NCBI GenBank assembly: GCA_015484715.1
Contig: WFUY01000153.1
Coordinates: forward strand, 1-8,312
Origin: Thermoflexales bacterium
Lineage (GTDB): Bacteria > Chloroflexota > Anaerolineae > S140-20
Length of the DNA stretch: 8,312 bases
Reading direction: 5' to 3'
Shown: positions 4,794-8,312 of the stretch, in pieces
How the letters are laid out: each line of letters starts with the position of its first letter
Position numbering within the stretch: position 1 is the first letter of the stretch
Translations under genes and position numbers: made by a program
Notes under the pieces: model-generated
Told to the model about the DNA's origin: nothing
Database searches by the model: none
What the model saw: the letters and a program-made list of their open reading frames with translations, nothing else

Positions 4794-6509
4794 ATGGCGA
4801 AGAAGATCGCGATTGATCCCATCACGCGCATCGAGGGCCATCTACGCATCGAGGTCCAAGTGGAGAATGGGCGCGTCGTGGATGCCTGGAGCAGCAGCAC
4901 GATGTTCCGGGGGATGGAGTTGGTGTTGCGCGGACGCGACCCCCGCGATGCCTGGCTCTTCGCCCAACGCATATGAGGCGTCTGAACAACGGTGCATGCC
5001 GTCTGCTCCGTGCGAGCAGTTGAGAACGCCCTGCAGATTCAGATCCCCGACAACGCCCGCTTGATCCGCAACATTATCGAGGCTGCCCAGTACGTTCAGG
5101 ATCACGTCATCCACTTCTACCACCTCCACGCGCTAGACTGGGTGGACATCGTCAGTGCCCTGGAAGCTGACCCGGCTGACACTGCCGACCTGGCTCAGTC
5201 CATCTCCGACTGGCCGAAATCGAGCGCCGACTACTTCGCCGGCGTTCAGAACCGCCTCAAAGCCTTCGTCGAGACGGGGCAACTGGGCCTCTTCGCCAAC
5301 GCCTACTGGGGCCACCCAGCCTACGCCCTTCCTCCGGCGGCCAACCTGATGGCCGTCGCCCACTACCTGGAAGCCCTGGACTGGCAGAAGGAGATCATCA
5401 AGATCCACGCCCTGCTGGGAGGCAAGAACCCCCACTTGCAGACCTACTTGGTGGGGGGGATGGCGGTGCCTCTAGACCCCGACAGCCAGAGCGCTATCAA
5501 CGCCCACCGCATCGCTCAACTGAAGCGCTGGGCAGCTCAGGCTCACGATTTCGTCGCCCAGGTCTACATCCCCGACCTGCTGGCCGTCGCCTCCTTCTAC
5601 AAGGAGTGGGCCGGCCTGGGAGGCGGCGTGGGCAACTACCTGGCTTACGGCGATTATCCCCAGGACACCAGCGGGAACCCCTCCAGCCTTTGGCTGCCCC
5701 GGGGCGTCATCTTCGACAAGCAGATCGGCAATCCGCCCCAGGCCCTGGACCACCGGGAGATCCGCGAGTACGTCACCCATTCCTGGTACAGCTATGCCGA
5801 GGGAGATGGAACCGCTAAGCATCCCTGGGAGGGGGAGACCCGGCCCAACTACACCGGCCCCAAGCCGCCCTACGAGTTCCTCAACACCGATGAGAAGTAC
5901 TCCTGGCTCAAGGCTCCTCGCTATCAAGACACCCCGATGGAGGTAGGGCCACTGGCGCGGATGTTGGTGGCCTATGCTTCGGGCCACGAACGGGTGCGCG
6001 AGCTGGTCCACCAAGTGCTTGACCACCTGGATGTCGGGCCGGAAGCCCTCTTCTCGACCCTGGGACGGGTGGCAGCGCGAGGCATCGAGACCCTGGTGGT
6101 CGCCGAGCAGTTGAGCGTCTGGATTGACGAGTTGGCCGCCAACATCTCCCGAGGAGACCTGGCCATCCACAATGGAGAGCGCTGGCATCCCAGCACCTGG
6201 CCCGCCGAGGCCGAGGGATGGGGTTCGACGGAGGCTCCCCGAGGCGCGTTGGGTCACTGGGTGCGCATCAAGGGTGGAAAGATCGTCAACTACCAGGCCG
6301 TAGTGCCCAGCACCTGGAACGGATCGCCCAGGGATGCGCGGGAGCAGCGCGGTCCCTACGAGGCAGCGTTGATAGACACGCCCGTCGCCGACCCGGAGCG
6401 GCCCGTGGAGATCCTGCGCACCATTCACTCCTTTGACCCCTGCATGGCCTGTGCCGTGCACATCGTGAACCGCCATGGGCGCGAGATCACGCGGGTCAAA
6501 GTAGCCTGA
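4794..6509 (+). CDS. hyaB: [NiFe] hydrogenase large subunit with two in-frame TGA codons at the L1 cysteines (predicted selenoprotein)
   Basis: A 571-residue catalytic subunit if both TGAs are decoded. The N-terminus D-P-I-T-R-I-E-G-H-L-R-I-E-V, with conserved Glu14, and the core blocks (H-F-Y-H-L-H-A-L-D-W, Y-S-W-L-K-A-P-R-Y, P-M-E-V-G-P-L-A-R-M, E-A-P-R-G-A-L-G-H-W, G-P-Y-E-A-A-L-I) are all typical of group 1 enzymes. TGA codons 61 (4974-4976) and 64 (4983-4985) fall on both cysteines of L1, giving R-I-*-G-V-*-T-T-V-H. These residues ligate Ni, the second bridging Ni and Fe. L2 is intact (D-P-C550-M-A-C553-A-V-H556), with a 15-residue extension for cleavage after His556. The frame is otherwise unbroken. 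The start has AGGAGG at 4781-4786; AGGAGGTG overlapping the stop serves the next gene. Dual Sec insertion is the favoured inference; a decayed gene or Cys misdecoding of UGA are alternatives. Confidence 0.85.
4977..5030 (+). promoter_or_regulatory. Candidate SECIS-like RNA structure behind the L1 TGA codons
   Basis: Immediately after the first TGA, 4977-4987 can pair with 5019-5030 (10 bp, one G-G mismatch, bulged A5025). This encloses two adjacent hairpins. Hairpin A is 4989-5002: ACGG/CCGT plus a T-G pair, loop GCAT. Hairpin B is 5003-5019: CTGCTC/GAGCAG, loop CGTGC. Loop A begins 17 nt after the first TGA and loop B 23 nt after the second. Both lie in the range usual for bacterial SECIS loops, and each has a G among its first two loop bases. 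Hairpin B's closing pair competes with the last outer-stem pair. The bases are also constrained by coding, so folding may be partly coincidental. Confidence 0.45.
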
Positions 6510-6520
6510 GGAGGTGGGAT

Positions 6521-7258
6521 ATGCGCCGACGGATCTACGTCTGGGAAGTGCCGGTCCGTCTCACCCACTGGGTGAACGTGGCCAGCATTGTCATTCTCTC
6601 CTTCACAGGCTACTACATCAGCAACCCCTACATCGCCATTAGCCCACGGGAGCCTTACGGGGCCTACTTTATGGGGCTGATGCGGTACATCCACCTGGTG
6701 GTCGCCTTCGTCTTCGTCGCCAGTCTGATGCTGCGTACCTACTGGGCCTTTGTGGGTAACGAGTGGGCGAGTTGGCGGGGTCTCTTCCCCTTCCTGACGG
6801 CGGAGGGGCGGCGCAACATGGTCGAGGCCATTCGCTACTACCTCTTCCTGCGTCGGAGACCCCCCGAGGTGGCCGGCCACAACGCCCTGGCCGGGATGAC
6901 CTATATGATCATCGTGACCCTTTACTTTATCCAGGTCTTCACCGGCTTCGCCCTTTACGGCTGGCTGCATCCCGTCTCCATCTGGCGCGCGTTGACCGGC
7001 TGGGTCTTCCTCCTCGTTAGCGTTCAGACGGTGCGCCTGGTCCACCACCTGATCATGTACTTGCTCATCGCCTTCGCCATCCACCACGTCTACAGCGCTT
7101 GGCTGGTGGATATGGAGGAAGGCAACGGGCTGATGTCCAGCATCTTCAGCGGCTTCAAGTTCATCTCGCTGGAGCAGAAGCCCGACTGGATCGAGCAGAA
7201 GCCGAGGGTCAAGGAAGCAGCGCCGACCAGTGCTGGTGCGGAGGAGTCCCCTGCCTGA
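6521..7258 (+). CDS. hyaC: Hydrogenase b-type cytochrome subunit (HyaC/HupC family)
   Basis: A 245-residue di-heme cytochrome b that anchors group 1 hydrogenases and passes electrons to quinone. Four hydrophobic spans are visible at about 17-35, 55-77, 125-148 and 160-190. Candidate heme ligands are His16 (R-L-T-H-W) in helix 1, His58 (R-Y-I-H-L) in helix 2, and the helix 4 pairs H175-H176 and H188-H189 (H-H-L-I-M-Y and I-H-H-V-Y-S-A-W). The N-terminal start Y-V-W-E-V-P-V-R-L-T-H-W is the family hallmark. The last ~45 residues are a soluble, charged, Ala/Glu-rich tail. AGGAGGTG at 6509-6516 begins on the last base of the large-subunit stop codon, six bases before the ATG. Length fits the family (about 220-250). 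Confidence 0.93.
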   Translation: MRRRIYVWEVPVRLTHWVNVASIVILSFTGYYISNPYIAISPREPYGAYFMGLMRYIHLVVAFVFVASLMLRTYWAFVGNEWASWRGLFPFLTAEGRRNMVEAIRYYLFLRRRPPEVAGHNALAGMTYMIIVTLYFIQVFTGFALYGWLHPVSIWRALTGWVFLLVSVQTVRLVHHLIMYLLIAFAIHHVYSAWLVDMEEGNGLMSSIFSGFKFISLEQKPDWIEQKPRVKEAAPTSAGAEESPA

Positions 7259-7772
7259 TCGTGGTATCGTACAACGGCGAACCCTGATCCTGGGGTTGGG
7301 CAACATCCTGTTGCAGGACGAGGGGTTGGGCGTCCGGGCCCTGGAGCGCCTGACCGCTCGATACCGTCTGCCGGCGGAGGTCCAGGCCATTGACGGTGGC
7401 GTTATGGGCCTGGACCTCCTGCCCTATCTCGAGGGGGTCACCGACCTGCTCATCCTCGACGCCGTGCAGACGGGAGAGCCGCCGGGCACGCTGGTACGGC
7501 TGGAAGGCGAGGCGATCCCGGCGGCGCTCTCCCTCAAGATGTCTATGCACCAGATCGGCCTGCAGGAACTGTTGGCGGTGAGCCGCTTCCAGGGCCACCT
7601 TCCCGACCGCATCGTCCTATGGGGGATGGAACCCGCCTCGCTGGATCCCGGCCTTGACCTTTCCCCTATAGTCGCTGCCCGGCTCGACGCACTGGTCGAG
7701 GCCGCTGTGCAAGAGCTCCAGGACTGGGGAATCGCAGCCACACCACTAAGCTGCCACTCACTACGCCGCTAG
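7230..7772 (+). CDS. hyaD: Hydrogenase maturation endopeptidase (HyaD/HybD family)
   Basis: A protease of about 180 residues that removes the C-terminal extension of the large subunit after Ni insertion. L-G-L-G-N-I-L-L-Q-D-E-G-L-G at 21-34 is the family signature. The Ni-sensing residues known from HybD correspond to Glu31, Asp77 (L-I-L-D-A-V) and His107 (S-M-H-Q-I-G-L). D-G-G-V-M-G-L-D-L-L at 55-64 is also conserved. It overlaps the cytochrome gene by 29 bases. The start is uncertain: GTG 7230 and GTG 7236 are in frame with only a distant AAGGA at 7211-7215, while GGAGGAG at 7240-7246 would favour a non-standard CTG at 7251. The core domain begins at residue 17 in any case. Its substrate here is presumably the 15-residue tail of the adjacent large subunit; whether HyaD tolerates a selenated L1 site is unknown. 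Confidence 0.9.
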   Translation: MLVRRSPLPDRGIVQRRTLILGLGNILLQDEGLGVRALERLTARYRLPAEVQAIDGGVMGLDLLPYLEGVTDLLILDAVQTGEPPGTLVRLEGEAIPAALSLKMSMHQIGLQELLAVSRFQGHLPDRIVLWGMEPASLDPGLDLSPIVAARLDALVEAAVQELQDWGIAATPLSCHSLRR

Positions 7773-7822
7773 GTTGCCATCTGCTGTGCCGCCACGTTGC
7801 TATCCCCCTACCTGCTCCCCCC

Positions 7823-7851
7823 TTGTCATCTTCGCCCTGATGCGCTATACT
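7823..7851 (+). promoter_or_regulatory. Upstream promoter for plsY
   Basis: TTGTCA (7823-7828), a 17-base spacer and TATACT (7846-7851): five of six matches at both boxes with ideal spacing. It faces plsY and lies outside the hydrogenase genes, so plsY is probably expressed independently of them. Confidence 0.6.
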
Positions 7852-7890
7852 GCCCCCACTGGCTATCCTCCCTCGCCAACTCAGAGGAAC

Positions 7891-7919
7891 TTGCGCTGAC
7901 AATCTGTGTTACTTATAAT
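7891..7919 (+). promoter_or_regulatory. Downstream promoter for plsY
   Basis: TTGCGC (7891-7896), a 17-base spacer and a perfect TATAAT (7914-7919). Transcription from here would run through the palindromic repeats before plsY. Tandem promoters would suit a housekeeping lipid gene. Confidence 0.6.
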
Positions 7920-7967
7920 GCATTGGATGTTATCCTCCCGCAGGCCGCACAGTGCCCGCCTGCCTTT

Positions 7968-8014
7968 GTAGGAGGGCTTTCCAAGCCCGACTCGGCCCTG
8001 CAAGGGCCTCCTAC
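7968..8014 (+). repeat. Palindromic three-way-junction repeat, complete copy
   Basis: GTAGGA (7968-7973) pairs with TCCTAC (8009-8014) as an outer stem. Inside are two perfect 6-bp hairpins: GGGCTT/AAGCCC (7974-7979, 7983-7988; loop TCC) and GGCCCT/AGGGCC (7994-7999, 8003-8008; loop GCA), joined by GACTC. Every base except loops and linker is paired. This is the design of a dispersed REP/MITE-like element. Related fragments occur at 8027-8044 and, inverted, at 3370-3382. Confidence 0.7.
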
Positions 8015-8026
8015 CTGCGCTCGTCT

Positions 8027-8044
8027 GTAGGCGGGCTTGTCAAG
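8027..8044 (+). repeat. Partial copy of the palindromic repeat
   Basis: GTAGG-C-GGGCTT-GTC-AAG repeats the first half of the complete element (GTAGG-A-GGGCTT-TCC-AAG) 59 bases downstream, in the same orientation. The second half is missing and replaced by a G-run. Confidence 0.5.
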
Positions 8045-8050
8045 GGGGGG

Positions 8051-8073
8051 GACCTGCGGGAAGGTAGGTTGAA
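8051..8073 (+). repeat. Second copy of the hydrogenase-intergenic repeat arm
   Basis: These 23 bases match 4722-4744 at 20 positions, both beginning GACCTGCGGGA. Both copies lie shortly before a ribosome-binding site (of the large subunit there, of plsY here). They appear to be one end of a dispersed intergenic element. Confidence 0.6.
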
Positions 8074-8104
8074 CCCGCGAATCTCATATGCAAGGGGGAG
8101 AACG

Positions 8105-8312
8105 ATGCTCGTCGGACAGTTGCTTCAGTACGGTATGATCTCGGTGTTGGCCTACCTGGTTGGCTCTATCCCGGTCGGCTACCTGGTGGTCAAAGTGGCC
8201 CGAGGGGTGGACATCCGGCACGTGGGGAGCGGGCGCACCGGAGGGACCAATGCCCTGCGGGCGGCCGGCCTCTGGGCCGGCGTGGCGACCGGGGTGGGGG
8301 ATGCCCTGAAGG
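8105..8312 (+). CDS. plsY: Glycerol-3-phosphate acyltransferase PlsY, N-terminal part
   Basis: About 69 residues before the window ends. A first transmembrane helix (I-S-V-L-A-Y-L-V-G-S-I-P-V-G-Y-L-V) contains the PlsY signature G-S-I-P-x-G. The first conserved cytosolic motif follows as V-D-I-R-H-V-G-S-G-R-T-G-G-T-N-A-L-R, matching the family's G-S-G-N-x-G-A-T-N with Arg for Asn and Gly for Ala. PlsY is an integral membrane enzyme that acylates glycerol-3-phosphate from acyl-phosphate in phospholipid synthesis. The start follows a strong purine tract (AAGGGGGAG at 8092-8100), four bases before the ATG. It is separated from the hydrogenase operon by its own promoters and is functionally unrelated to it. 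Confidence 0.88.
   Translation, partial: MLVGQLLQYGMISVLAYLVGSIPVGYLVVKVARGVDIRHVGSGRTGGTNALRAAGLWAGVATGVGDALK

Larger units (their letters stand above)
7773..8104 (+). other. Intergenic region between hyaD and plsY
   Basis: 332 bases with no supportable gene. It contains two sigma-70-type promoters, one complete palindromic repeat with a partial copy after it, and a segment repeated from the hydrogenase operon (each listed separately). TATCCTCCCGCAGGC at 7931-7945 is nearly complementary to 8052-8066 (13 of 15, one as G-U), so the whole repeat cluster may form one large hairpin. No terminator with a T-run is seen after hyaD. Confidence 0.6.

Noticed and set aside
4758..4976. Separate short gene for the hydrogenase N-terminal piece, with a second gene from GTG 4992
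   Set aside because: Both pieces share one frame and join seamlessly across the L1 motif; 4992 is an internal Val codon of T-T-V-H with no ribosome site. Treated as one recoded gene.
4974..4985. Ordinary pseudogene or frameshift
   Set aside because: There is no frame change, and the only two stops coincide exactly with two invariant Cys codons while all other motifs, the downstream subunit genes and their ribosome sites are intact. Kept only as an alternative explanation.
5472..6476. 334-codon minus-strand ORF opposite the large subunit
   Set aside because: It lies antisense to clearly conserved coding sequence, its translation is Gly/Val/His-rich with no motifs, and it is explained by high GC content.
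775..7258. Genome-wide reassignment of UGA to an amino acid
   Set aside because: TGA serves as a normal terminator at 775-777, 1590-1592, 6507-6509 and 7256-7258, at expected protein ends, so general reassignment is unlikely.
6425..7390. 321-codon minus-strand ORF opposite the cytochrome and protease genes
   Set aside because: A shadow of two recognisable genes; the translation has no domain character.

Overview
This is a GC-rich bacterial window in which every supported gene lies on the + strand. Gene style and content suggest a Chloroflexota-like (Anaerolineae/Thermoflexia-type) chromosome or metagenome contig: a PAS-BTAD activator, short overlapping genes with AGGAGG ribosome sites, and palindromic intergenic repeats. 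This taxonomic guess is by impression only.

Layout. Bases 1-152 hold the C-terminal end of an unrecognised gene, translationally coupled to a LOG/lysine-decarboxylase-like Rossmann protein (133-777). A LON substrate-binding-domain protein (918-1592) overlaps a JAMM/MPN+ metallopeptidase (1561-2037). A PAS plus winged-helix plus BTAD (SARP-like) activator follows (2089-3243). Its stop codon is only about 45 bases from a TATAAT box. That box is preceded by two TGAGGGT heptamers spaced exactly 11 bp, the classical SARP operator layout. The promoter would drive a [NiFe] hydrogenase cluster through a roughly 200-nt leader: Tat-exported small subunit (3499-4623), large subunit (4794-6509), cytochrome b subunit (6521-7258) and maturation endopeptidase (7230-7772). 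A 332-base intergenic region with two good sigma-70-type promoters and palindromic repeats separates the cluster from a truncated plsY (8105 to the window end).

The striking observation is the hydrogenase large subunit. Its single open frame is interrupted by exactly two TGA codons, at 4974-4976 and 4983-4985. They sit where the two invariant nickel-ligating cysteines of the L1 motif (R-I-C-G-V-C) should be; the remaining 569 codons are intact and well conserved, including the L2 D-P-C-M-A-C motif. The simplest reading is a U-x2-U hydrogenase: selenocysteine at both L1 ligands, unlike described [NiFeSe] enzymes, whose single Sec is in L2. Directly behind the first TGA the RNA can fold into an outer stem enclosing two adjacent hairpins, with apical-loop distances compatible with bacterial SECIS elements. 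The partner small subunit is also atypical: Asn replaces the second cysteine of the proximal Fe-S cluster's C-x2-C motif. Automated annotation would probably split the large subunit or call it a pseudogene.

How it fits together. The predicted complex would oxidise H2 on the outer face of the membrane and pass electrons through the small-subunit Fe-S chain to the b-type cytochrome and the quinone pool. The HyaD-type protease would trim a 15-residue C-terminal extension of the large subunit. The adjacent PAS-BTAD protein, with four cysteines in or near its PAS domain, is a candidate redox-responsive activator of the operon. No hyp maturation genes and no Sec machinery (selA, selB, selC, selD) lie in this window, so the recoding hypothesis must be tested elsewhere in the genome.
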